This document shows, piece after piece, positions 57,990 through 64,000 of a stretch of DNA of 64,000 nucleotides. The notes under the pieces are model-generated. The model was given only the letters and a program-made list of their open reading frames with translations. It searched no databases and had not been told where the DNA came from. Made by a program: the position numbers and the translations under genes. The DNA comes from Microbacterium esteraromaticum (GTDB lineage: Bacteria > Actinomycetota > Actinomycetes > Actinomycetales > Microbacteriaceae). The stretch's first letter is position 1, and each line of letters opens with the position of its first letter. The stretch spans positions 2,542,001 through 2,606,000 of the forward strand of contig NZ_CP043732.1 in the NCBI RefSeq assembly GCF_014084045.1. Reading direction: 5' to 3'.

Positions 57990-58026
57990 CGGTGTCTCCT
58001 CGGTCGGGGATTCCGGTGCGGACAAG

Positions 58027-58049
58027 AAAAAACCGCCCCGGAAGGCGGT
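58027..58049 (-). terminator. Rho-independent attenuator terminator of trpE
   Basis: On the minus strand ACCGCC and GGCGGT (58049-58044, 58037-58032) flank a 6-base loop and are followed by TTTTTTC. It stands between the leader peptide and the anthranilate synthase start. Confidence 0.85.
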
Positions 58050-58077
58050 CTGATCTCGTGGGTACGCGAATCACCGC

Positions 58078-58113
58078 CTAGGAGGCGGGCCACCAGGTGC
58101 GGGTCGCGGACAT
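58078..58113 (-). CDS. trpL: trp leader peptide
   Basis: An 11-codon frame encodes MSATRTWWPAS with tandem Trp codons at 58095-58090 and ends in TAG at 58080-58078. It lies 88 bases upstream of the anthranilate synthase ATG and overlaps the first strand of the attenuator hairpins. TACTTT (aaagta 58120-58125 on the plus strand) ends 6 bases upstream, so translation may begin at the 5' end of the message. Tandem Trp codons are a hallmark of trp leader peptides. Confidence 0.85.
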   Translation of the reverse strand: MSATRTWWPAS

Positions 58114-58236
58114 ATGGCGAAAGTAGCACATCGGAGGTGTCGCGCTCGCGCGCGTGACGGTGCGGGCCGCCACCGAACACTCACCCGCGGTCCGCGGGGC
58201 GAGGCTGATCAGCGAATGCCGCACAGGCGACGTGGA

Positions 58237-58863
58237 TCACCAGATGGTGCCGCCCCGCATCGCCTTCTCCTGCTCGAAGACCAGGTCGACGCATCGGCGC
58301 ACAGCGCGCGCGAGCATCTCATCCGGAAGGCTCGGTGCGCCGGCGGGCACGGTCGAGACAGACCAGGGCAGATGCACGAACCCGGCCGGCACGTCAACAG
58401 GAACGGCCGCGAGCGCTGTGTAGAGCACGTGGTTGCACACGTACGTGCCGGCGGTCAGTGAGACCCGAGCAGGGATCCCCTCACCCGTGAGGGCTGCGAC
58501 TATGCGCTTGACGGGGATCGTCGCGAAACGTGCCGCAGGTCCCGCCGGTTCGCACGGCTGATCGATCGGCTGTGCTCCGTCGTTGTCGGGGATCCTCGCA
58601 TCCATCAGATTGATGCCGACCCTCTCGATGGCGACACTGTCGCTGCCGCCCGCCAGTCCGGTGGCGATGACCGCATCGGGATGGTGATCCGCGATCAGCG
58701 CGCGCAATGCCCGTGCGGCGCCGGCGAATGACACCGGCAGCGTCGCACTCACCAGTCGATGCGGGCCGTCGTACCCCGCCGAGACGGCTGCGACGGCATC
58801 GGCGGAGGGGTTGCGGGCGTCGCCGCCGAACGGCTCGAACCCGGTGACGATGATGGTGCGCAC
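58237..58863 (-). CDS. pcp: Pyroglutamyl-peptidase I
   Basis: This 208-residue C15 cysteine peptidase removes N-terminal pyroglutamate. It has the opening IIVTGFEPFGG, GINLMDARIPDN, the nucleophile Cys in GTYVCNHVLY and the His in GFVHLPW. GTG 58863 gives the standard start and lies 8 bases after TAGGCT (agccta 58872-58877 on the plus strand); ATG 58884 would add seven residues. It diverges from ispG with 58 bases between starts. Confidence 0.92.
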   Translation of the reverse strand: MRTIIVTGFEPFGGDARNPSADAVAAVSAGYDGPHRLVSATLPVSFAGAARALRALIADHHPDAVIATGLAGGSDSVAIERVGINLMDARIPDNDGAQPIDQPCEPAGPAARFATIPVKRIVAALTGEGIPARVSLTAGTYVCNHVLYTALAAVPVDVPAGFVHLPWSVSTVPAGAPSLPDEMLARAVRRCVDLVFEQEKAMRGGTIW

Positions 58864-58909
58864 AGGAGATGAGCCTACGGACATCCAGCCGACGTCGATC
58901 ACGCGGCGG

Positions 58910-58915
58910 TAGCCT
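58910..58915 (+). promoter_or_regulatory. Candidate -10 box of ispG
   Basis: TAGCCT ends 6 bases before GTG 58922, with no ribosome-binding site in the gap. Confidence 0.5.
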
Positions 58916-58921
58916 TGAGTC

Positions 58922-60073
58922 GTGCCTGCAGTGAATCTTGGGATGCCGCGCGTCCCCGAAGTCCTCGCCCCGCGTCGAAAGTCCCGTCAGATCCGGGTCG
59001 GCAAGGTGCTCGTCGGAGGCGACGCCCCGGTCAGCGTGCAGTCCATGACGACGACGAAGACCAGCGACATCAACGGCACGCTCCAGCAGATCGCCGAGCT
59101 CACGGCATCCGGATGCGAGATCGTCCGCGTCGCTGTCCCCTCGCAGGACGACGCGGATGTGCTGCACATCATCGCGGCGAAGAGCCAGATCCCCGTGATC
59201 GCCGACATCCACTTCCAGCCCAAGTACGTCTTCCAGGCGATCGACGCGGGCTGCGCGGCGGTGCGCGTGAACCCGGGCAACATCCGCAAGTTCGACGATC
59301 AGGTGGGCGCGATCGCGAAGGCGGCCCAGGCCGCGAATGTGTCGTTGCGCATCGGCGTCAATGCGGGCTCCCTCGACCGCCGCCTGCTCGAGAAGTATGG
59401 CAAGGCGACCCCCGAGGCGCTCGTCGAGAGCGCGGTGTGGGAGGCGTCGCTGTTCGAGGAGCACGACTTCCACGACTTCAAGATCTCGGTCAAGCACAAC
59501 GACCCGGTCGTCATGGTGAAGGCGTACCGTCAGCTCGCCGAGCGCGGCGACTGGCCGCTGCACCTCGGGGTCACCGAGGCGGGCCCGGCCTTCCAGGGCA
59601 CCATCAAGAGCGCCACGGCCTTCGGAATCCTGCTTGGCGAGGGCATCGGCGACACCATCCGCGTATCGCTGTCGGCTCCTCCGGCCGAGGAGGTCAAGGT
59701 CGGTCACCAGATCCTCCAGTCCCTCAACCTGCGTGAGCGCAAGCTCGAGATCGTCTCGTGCCCGTCGTGCGGTCGCGCGCAGGTCGATGTCTACACGCTC
59801 GCCGAGGACGTCACCGAAGGTCTCAAGGACATGACCGTGCCGCTGCGCGTGGCCGTCATGGGCTGCGTCGTGAACGGTCCGGGCGAGGCGCGGGAGGCCG
59901 ATCTCGGCGTCGCATCGGGCAACGGCAAGGGGCAGATCTTCGTGAAGGGCGAGGTCATCAAGACCGTGCCGGAGGCCGACATCGTGGCCACCCTCATCGA
60001 GGAGGCCAACCGCATCGCCGCGGAGATGGGTTCCGATGCACCGGTGGGCACCGCCCAGGTCGTCACCGGCTGA
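58922..60073 (+). CDS. ispG: 4-hydroxy-3-methylbut-2-en-1-yl diphosphate synthase
   Basis: This 383-residue iron-sulfur enzyme performs the penultimate step of the MEP pathway. It has the N-terminal [20 protein letters not shown] and the [10 protein letters not shown] segment. Its C-terminal 4Fe-4S cysteines are in CPSCGR and [11 protein letters not shown], followed by the catalytic Glu. GTG 58922 is read from a leaderless-type promoter. The gene completes the dxr-rseP-ispG group, here interrupted by four other genes plus the trp leader. Confidence 0.96.
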   Translation: MPAVNLGMPRVPEVLAPRRKSRQIRVGKVLVGGDAPVSVQSMTTTKTSDINGTLQQIAELTASGCEIVRVAVPSQDDADVLHIIAAKSQIPVIADIHFQPKYVFQAIDAGCAAVRVNPGNIRKFDDQVGAIAKAAQAANVSLRIGVNAGSLDRRLLEKYGKATPEALVESAVWEASLFEEHDFHDFKISVKHNDPVVMVKAYRQLAERGDWPLHLGVTEAGPAFQGTIKSATAFGILLGEGIGDTIRVSLSAPPAEEVKVGHQILQSLNLRERKLEIVSCPSCGRAQVDVYTLAEDVTEGLKDMTVPLRVAVMGCVVNGPGEAREADLGVASGNGKGQIFVKGEVIKTVPEADIVATLIEEANRIAAEMGSDAPVGTAQVVTG

Positions 60074-60097
60074 GCCGGCCGGACCCCTCCCTGGCGA

Positions 60098-60118
60098 CAC
60101 CCCTGGATGACGGGGGTG
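60098..60118 (+). terminator. Weak hairpin after ispG
   Basis: CACCCC (60098-60103) and GGGGTG (60113-60118) form a 6-bp stem. It precedes a TAGCCT box at 60127-60132 that could start the next gene. There is no T tract. Confidence 0.4.
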
Positions 60119-60184
60119 GAGCGCGGTAGCCTGACCGCTCCGAGCGCCGATCGGGCGCGCGACGAGAGAGATGAGGAGACGACG

Positions 60185-60517
60185 ATGACGGCACACTCCG
60201 TTCCCGCACAGGTGCAGCGTATGGTCGATGCGATCAACGATGCCGACACCGACGCCTTCGTCGCGTCGTTCACCGAGAACGGCTTCGTCAGCGACTGGGG
60301 CACGGTCAAGTCCGGGGCTTCCGGCATCCGATCATGGGCTGACAGCGACGCGATCGGCGCCGGTGCCCGCATGACGGTGCTCTCGGCGCAGAGCGACGGA
60401 GACACCACCCGCATTCGATTCGGCTGGCGCAGCAGCGTCTTCAACGGGGAATCCGACGGCATCTTCGTCATCGACGGCGACCGTCTGGCGAGCTTCACCA
60501 TTCCGCCGAACCACTGA
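60185..60517 (+). CDS. SnoaL-like/NTF2-superfamily protein
   Basis: This 110-residue protein fits the NTF2-like cone fold: VQRMVDAINDADTDAFVASF, then GFVSDWGTVKSGASGIRSWA and a beta-rich end with RIRFGWRSS. Members bind small hydrophobic ligands or isomerise them. No function can be named. ATG 60185 has GAGGAGA upstream and lies about 50 bases after TAGCCT (60127-60132). It stands alone. Confidence 0.72.
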   Translation: MTAHSVPAQVQRMVDAINDADTDAFVASFTENGFVSDWGTVKSGASGIRSWADSDAIGAGARMTVLSAQSDGDTTRIRFGWRSSVFNGESDGIFVIDGDRLASFTIPPNH

Positions 60518-60546
60518 TCGCCACGGGGTCGCGTAGCGTTGAGCCC

Positions 60547-61401
60547 ATGCAGTCGACGCTCATCTCGTTCCCCGCCGGCACTCTCGTGGGAGAGGGCGAG
60601 GTGGTTCTCGTCGATCAGCGAGCATCCGTAGTGGTCGTCGACGCGACGCCGTTCCATCCGGTCGACCACACCTGGCCGGATCAGCCCGGCGATACGGGCG
60701 TCATCACGGTCGGCGATGCGCGTGTGCGAGTGACCGAGGCGGTCATGGTGGCGATCAGCGACGAGGGGGTGCTGGCCGTCGGCTCTGACATCCCGGTGAA
60801 GCGCGGCGGCGAGGGGTGGACGTGGATGGTCGGTCATCGTACCGACGGGGTCATCCCGGCCGACATCGCGGTCGGCGCACGAGTCACGCTCGAGGTCGAC
60901 GCCGATCTCCGTGCGTCGCTGAGCCGGGGGCACACCGCATGCCACCTGGCCTCGCTCGCGCTCGATGCAGCGCTCGCCGATCTGTGGCGCAAGGAGATCG
61001 GCAACGATCCGCTCGGCAACCCCGACTTCGAGGGCAGGGCCAATCAGTCGAGCCGGATCCGTCCCGACGGCAGCGTCGACGAGTACCGGCTCGGCAAGAG
61101 CCTTCGCAGGGCCGGGTTCGACTCCGAGGGTTTCGCGGCGTCGATCGGCGAACGCGAGGCTCGGATCAACGAGCTGCTCGCGGACTGGGTGGGATCGGCG
61201 GGGGAGAGCCGCATCGACGTCGACGGGCCGAGCATCATCGACCGCCGTACCTGGCGCTGTGCGCTGCCCGAGGGTGAGGTCGCCTTCCTCTGCGGCGGCA
61301 CCCATGTGCGTTCGCTCGCCGAGTTCGCGTCGATCACCGTCGCGCTCGACCTCAGCGATCCGCAGCTGCTGGTCATGACGACGACCGCCGTGGCGGCCTG
61401 A
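60547..61401 (+). CDS. AlaX-type alanyl-tRNA editing protein
   Basis: This 284-residue free-standing editing protein probably hydrolyses tRNA mischarged for alanine or threonine. The N-terminal VDATPFHPV segment precedes the metal site RGHTACHLAS with HxxxH and CGGTHV with CxxxH, typical of the AlaX/ThrRS-second domain family. ATG 60547 follows TAGCGT (60534-60539) by 7 bases. It is longer than the smallest AlaX proteins. Confidence 0.85.
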   Translation: MQSTLISFPAGTLVGEGEVVLVDQRASVVVVDATPFHPVDHTWPDQPGDTGVITVGDARVRVTEAVMVAISDEGVLAVGSDIPVKRGGEGWTWMVGHRTDGVIPADIAVGARVTLEVDADLRASLSRGHTACHLASLALDAALADLWRKEIGNDPLGNPDFEGRANQSSRIRPDGSVDEYRLGKSLRRAGFDSEGFAASIGEREARINELLADWVGSAGESRIDVDGPSIIDRRTWRCALPEGEVAFLCGGTHVRSLAEFASITVALDLSDPQLLVMTTTAVAA

Positions 61402-61749
61402 TCACCACACGGCGCGGAGGATGCGCACGGCATCCTCCGCGCTCAGCCCTTCCCTCCTGGCGGCGGACGCGAGGGCTCTGGCCGCACGGGCCACGTTCTG
61501 CGACACGGGCGTGGCGGATCTGCTCACCCGTGTGCCTGCGCCCGTGCGCGAGACGACCAGCCCGTCCGACTCCAGGTGCCGGTAGGCCTTGGCCACGGTG
61601 CCGGCGGCGATGCCGAGATCTGATGCCAGTCGCCTGACTGACGGCAGCCGTTCATCGGCGGCGAGCTGGCCCGACGTGATGAGACCCCGCAGCTGGCCGT
61701 ACACCTGCTCAGCAGGAGGAGCGCCCTGCTCGGTGATCTCGATCCTCAT
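61402..61749 (-). CDS. GntR family (YtrA-like) transcriptional regulator
   Basis: This 115-residue repressor consists of a winged helix (residues 10-78; QLRGLITSGQLAADERLPSV and RLASDLGIAAGTVAKAYRHLE) and a short C-terminal helix for dimerisation, as in the YtrA subfamily. It lacks the large effector domain of FadR or HutC types. ATG 61749 overlaps the stop of the membrane gene (ATGA), so it is translated with it. A candidate operator lies before that gene at 62681-62716. Confidence 0.86.
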   Translation of the reverse strand: MRIEITEQGAPPAEQVYGQLRGLITSGQLAADERLPSVRRLASDLGIAAGTVAKAYRHLESDGLVVSRTGAGTRVSRSATPVSQNVARAARALASAARREGLSAEDAVRILRAVW

Positions 61750-62654
61750 GCTGCGGCCAGCGCGGAGTGCCGTCTGGTGCGCATCGGGAGGGCGCTGAGC
61801 GCGAGCAGGATCCACAGTGCCAGCCCGGCGATCAGAGCAGCCTGCCCGAGTCCTCCGAGTAGGGGAGACATCGCGGCGAACGGTGTTCCGACGGAGACCG
61901 TGCCCAGCTCCGACGACGGCGCGCTGCCCCGCAGGGACGCAGTCGAGGCCAGCGACTGCAGAACGACGAAGAGGTGGATCAGCAGGGCTCCGAGCACGGC
62001 ACGCCCGACGAGGGAGCTGCGCAGCCTCCGCAACGCGGAATCGCGCTCGACGTCGTCAGCCCAGGCGGGGCGCGCGATGAGCGCCCAGGCTGTGAGGGCT
62101 GCGATGATCAGCGCGGCGATCGCGATGACCGATGGGACGGAGTAGTGCCAGCCGTAGATCCCCGTCCCGATCTCGGTGCCCGACGTGCCGATGCTGACGG
62201 AGTACTGCGTGAAGCGGCCGAGTTCGTCCCGGCTGGATGCGAGGCCCGCGGCGACCGTGATCGCGGTGATGGTCAGAGCCAGTAGCACCATCGTCAGCGG
62301 CCATACGGGTCGCACGAAGGCTGCGACGCCTCTGGGCGACAGATCTGCTGCGGCGAGTGCGCGTCGCGGCGGCGGTGGGATCGTCAGCAGGGCCACGCCG
62401 GCGATGCCCAGCAGCAGAGGCAGAAGCGCCCGAACCTCCAAGGGCAGCCCCTGGCCCGGCATCCAGAAGGACGTCACAGCGGGAGCCAAGCCGATGATCA
62501 GCGCGGGGACGCCGCCCGCGAGCGCCGAGGTGAGGCGCAGCGATCCCGGCTGGGTCACTCGCGATCCGCGTCGGGACAGATGAAGCACGATCCCGATCGC
62601 GACCGCAAGGACGAACGGCCCCCACAACAGCATCCACAACATCATCCTGCCCAT
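61746..62654 (-). CDS. Seven-span membrane protein coupled to GntR
   Basis: This 302-residue protein has about seven hydrophobic spans and no signature that I recognise. Segments include FVLAVAIGIVLHLSRRGSR and RPVWPLTMVLLALTITAITVAAG. YtrA-type regulators often control membrane exporters, so it may be their partner, but no ABC ATPase is nearby. ATG 62654 has AAGGAG upstream. The promoter upstream has a clear TTGATC-17-TACATT arrangement. Confidence 0.7.
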   Translation of the reverse strand: MGRMMLWMLLWGPFVLAVAIGIVLHLSRRGSRVTQPGSLRLTSALAGGVPALIIGLAPAVTSFWMPGQGLPLEVRALLPLLLGIAGVALLTIPPPPRRALAAADLSPRGVAAFVRPVWPLTMVLLALTITAITVAAGLASSRDELGRFTQYSVSIGTSGTEIGTGIYGWHYSVPSVIAIAALIIAALTAWALIARPAWADDVERDSALRRLRSSLVGRAVLGALLIHLFVVLQSLASTASLRGSAPSSELGTVSVGTPFAAMSPLLGGLGQAALIAGLALWILLALSALPMRTRRHSALAAA

Positions 62655-62680
62655 GAGCCGCTCCTTCGAAGTCAGTCACC

Positions 62681-62721
62681 CTTGTGGCACAAAATGTATC
62701 GTCGAGTTGCTACAAGATCAA
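62681..62721 (-). promoter_or_regulatory. Promoter and candidate GntR operator
   Basis: On the minus strand TTGATC (62716-62721) and TACATT (62693-62698) are 17 bases apart, a good sigma-70-type promoter for the membrane protein/gntR pair. CTTGTGGCAC (62681-62690) and GTTGCTACAAG (62706-62716) form an imperfect inverted repeat over the promoter, with half-sites like CTTGTRGCA. It suits autoregulation by the GntR protein. Confidence 0.6.
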
Positions 62722-62758
62722 GGATAGGATGCTGCTCAGCACGGACGCGCAGCTCGTT

Positions 62759-63190
62759 TCACCTGGTCAGCGCACCGAGCCGGGCGCCGAGCCCGGCTGC
62801 GAGGACGTGAGCGTGAGCCAGGGGCAGCCACCAGCAGGTCCAGGAGTGAGCACCCGTCCCCGTCTCCGGGTCGTCTTCGCCGGCCGGCCACCTGCGGGTG
62901 ATGTCGGCGCCTTCGACGGACAGCTCGAAGAAGTGCCGCCGCGCGATCTCGTCACGTACCGGGGCCAGGTCGTAGTCCTCGACGCCGAGCTGACGCACGA
63001 CCTCGCCCCGCAGGCCCGTCTCCTCACGCAGCTCTCGCATAGCGGCATCGGCCGGACTCTCTCCGTCCTCGACCGAACCGGCCGGCACCTGCACCCCCGC
63101 GGTGGTCAGCGGCACGTCGTCGTGGGTGAACACCAGCAGGTGCCCCTCGTGCACGACGTAGCAGACGACCTTCGCCACGATCCGCGTCAT
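62759..63190 (-). CDS. NUDIX hydrolase
   Basis: This 143-residue protein has the complete NUDIX box GSVEDGESPADAAMRELREE followed by TGL, which binds the metal needed to hydrolyse a nucleoside diphosphate linked to another group. The substrate is unknown. ATG 63190 overlaps the stop of the nucleotidyltransferase gene (ATGA), so the two are coupled. C-terminal residues HSWTCWWLPLAHAHVLAAGL are typical of small NUDIX enzymes with unclear targets. Confidence 0.88.
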   Translation of the reverse strand: MTRIVAKVVCYVVHEGHLLVFTHDDVPLTTAGVQVPAGSVEDGESPADAAMRELREETGLRGEVVRQLGVEDYDLAPVRDEIARRHFFELSVEGADITRRWPAGEDDPETGTGAHSWTCWWLPLAHAHVLAAGLGARLGALTR

Positions 63191-63876
63191 CGCCGGAAGC
63201 CCGCCTGGACGCGGCCGCCGGCGCGATCGAGCTCAGCCTGCACCTGGTCGGCGAAGGCGGCGTGGTCCCCGGATGTCAAGGCGGCCGCCAGCGCACCTGC
63301 GCGCGTGGCGTCCCATTCTCGGAGGCGTCGGGGAAGCCATTTGCCGGTGCCGATCCACCTCCCTGCCGTCAGGAGCATGAGTTCTGCCGTGCGCTCGAAC
63401 AGCAGGCCGGCGACCACCTGCTTCTCGAGACCATCCGCGATGTCGCGTAGGTCATCGAGCAGATCGGTGATGATGTATCGGCGGAGCCGGGATTCGGCAT
63501 CCGACAGGTTGGGCCCCTCAGCCAGCCGGTCGGCCCAGAACGTTCGCATCGCGTCCAGACCGTGATCTCGGCGCACCGGAATGCCCCGTACGAGCATCTC
63601 CACGATCACAGGACGGTGGCGTTCCATATCTCGCGTGGCCCACTCATCGAAGCCCTGTGGGGTGTAGGCGAACACCTCGAAGACCTCACCTTCGAAGGAG
63701 TATGTCGCGGCCTCGCCGATTCGGTCGTCGCCGAACAGGTCGTCGCCGATCAACAGCAGGTCGATGTCGCTGCTGGCCGTGCGCTCCCCGCGCGCGGTGC
63801 TGCCGGCCAAGACCGCGATGGTGGCGCGGGGATAGTTCGCGCTGACGAAGCGCTCAGCGACGGCGGTGAAGCTCAT
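63187..63876 (-). CDS. Nucleotidyltransferase-fold protein
   Basis: This 229-residue protein has the NT-fold motif AGSTARGERTASSDIDLLLI (GSxxxG, DxD) near its N-terminus and a helical C-terminal half (LFERTAELMLLTAGRWIG). The layout is like MNT or aminoglycoside/lincosamide nucleotidyltransferase relatives. A single enzyme without a HEPN partner is seen. ATG 63876 is 7 bases after TACGCT (agcgta 63884-63889 on the plus strand), suggesting a leaderless message; a TTG at 63894 is possible. The substrate is unknown. Confidence 0.82.
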   Translation of the reverse strand: MSFTAVAERFVSANYPRATIAVLAGSTARGERTASSDIDLLLIGDDLFGDDRIGEAATYSFEGEVFEVFAYTPQGFDEWATRDMERHRPVIVEMLVRGIPVRRDHGLDAMRTFWADRLAEGPNLSDAESRLRRYIITDLLDDLRDIADGLEKQVVAGLLFERTAELMLLTAGRWIGTGKWLPRRLREWDATRAGALAAALTSGDHAAFADQVQAELDRAGGRVQAGFRR

Positions 63877-63936
63877 CTTCGACAGCGTAGTCAACGTGCG
63901 GTCGGCGCCTCCGAGGCGCCCGTCGACCGGGCGGCC

Positions 63937-64000
63937 CTACCGGAACTCGATCGTGCCCTCCGCGACATCCACCTCGACGACCCGCAGCGGCAGAGTCGAG
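63937..64000 (-). CDS. C-terminal fragment of a gene cut by the right edge
   Basis: The minus-strand frame from the window end reads LPLRVVEVDVAEGTIEFR and stops at TAG 63939-63937. The beta-strand-like composition and codon use are consistent with a real C-terminus. At only 21 codons the identity cannot be judged. Confidence 0.4.
   Translation of the reverse strand, partial: STLPLRVVEVDVAEGTIEFR

Larger units (their letters stand above)
58027..58113 (-). promoter_or_regulatory. trp-type transcription attenuator
   Basis: A leader peptide gene (58078-58113) with two adjacent TGG codons is followed by four GC-rich segments. Segment 1 CCGCC (58084-58088) and 2 GGCGG (58074-58078) form one hairpin. 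Segments 3 ACCGCC (58044-58049) and 4 GGCGGT (58032-58037) form a terminator before six T (58027-58032). Segment 2 can also pair with 3. With Trp scarce the ribosome would stall on the Trp codons, cover segment 1 and let 2:3 form, allowing read-through. Confidence 0.85.

Noticed and set aside
63187..63876. HEPN-MNT toxin-antitoxin pair
   Set aside because: The coupled partner has a full NUDIX box, not a HEPN domain with an RxxxxH motif, so a toxin pair is not supported.

Overview
The window is high-GC chromosomal DNA from an actinobacterium, most likely Microbacterium or a close Microbacteriaceae relative. The support is very high GC at third positions, heavy GTG/TTG start use, Actinobacteria-type gene orders (hom-thrB-rho-prfA; a WecA-type transferase in front of an eight-gene ATP synthase operon; dxr, a site-2 protease and ispG close together), a long disordered N-terminus on Rho, and a REP-like repeat of a kind I associate with this family. 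The genus is inference; no rRNA or other marker is in view.

Positions 1-10501 are the right-hand part of an integrated prophage. Tail genes (1-5277) are followed by a terminator, a lysis cassette (two-enzyme endolysin, small membrane protein, DUF2746-like protein, holin; 5341-7680), a UUCG-loop terminator, and an accessory end with a HicAB toxin-antitoxin pair, a DUF3263-type protein and a tyrosine integrase. The end is a displaced 3' fragment of a tRNA-Arg(CCG) gene at about 10446-10501. The intact tRNA should therefore lie beyond the left edge. A reverse-strand membrane acyltransferase sits among the tail genes as a moron.

From 10503 on the DNA is host. 10603-17726 holds an SGNH hydrolase and an amino-sugar locus: NgcE-type binding protein, two permeases, a UPF0309 SIS protein, an RpiR regulator and a divergent BadF-type kinase, with a palindrome over both divergent -10 boxes. 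17758-27342 holds argS, a DUF2993 protein, a YihY/BrkB protein, lysA, hom, thrB and rho. lysA and hom each carry a one-base deletion that breaks the frame. 27367-33405 holds prfA, a GNAT enzyme, cysE and cysK, prmC, tsaC and a WecA-type transferase. 33405-40826 is the complete ATP synthase operon (atpI-like, atpB-E-F-H-A-G-D-C), closed by a strong hairpin.

40903-50745 is mixed housekeeping and accessory DNA: a YaaA protein, a Pro-rich membrane protein, an aldo/keto reductase, a PP2C phosphatase next to an EccC-like FtsK/SpoIIIE ATPase, asparaginase, OsmC, PlsC and an FKBP lipoprotein. 50807-60073 carries dxr, rseP and ispG of the MEP pathway and regulated proteolysis, interleaved with a divergent MurE-like ligase, a membrane protein, a fused anthranilate synthase and pyroglutamyl peptidase. 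The anthranilate synthase is preceded by a trp-type attenuator: an 11-residue leader peptide with two adjacent Trp codons, alternative hairpins and a U-tract terminator. The window ends with a SnoaL-like protein, an AlaX-type tRNA editing protein, a GntR/membrane-protein pair with a candidate operator, and an overlapping nucleotidyltransferase/NUDIX pair.

A recurring feature is a TANNNT hexamer ending 6-8 bases before the start codon of many genes, as expected for leaderless transcripts. No CRISPR array, rRNA or complete tRNA is present, and I see no clearly new multi-gene system. The items most worth checking are the trp attenuator, the paired lysA/hom frameshifts, the orphan EccC-like ATPase and the MurE-like paralogue.
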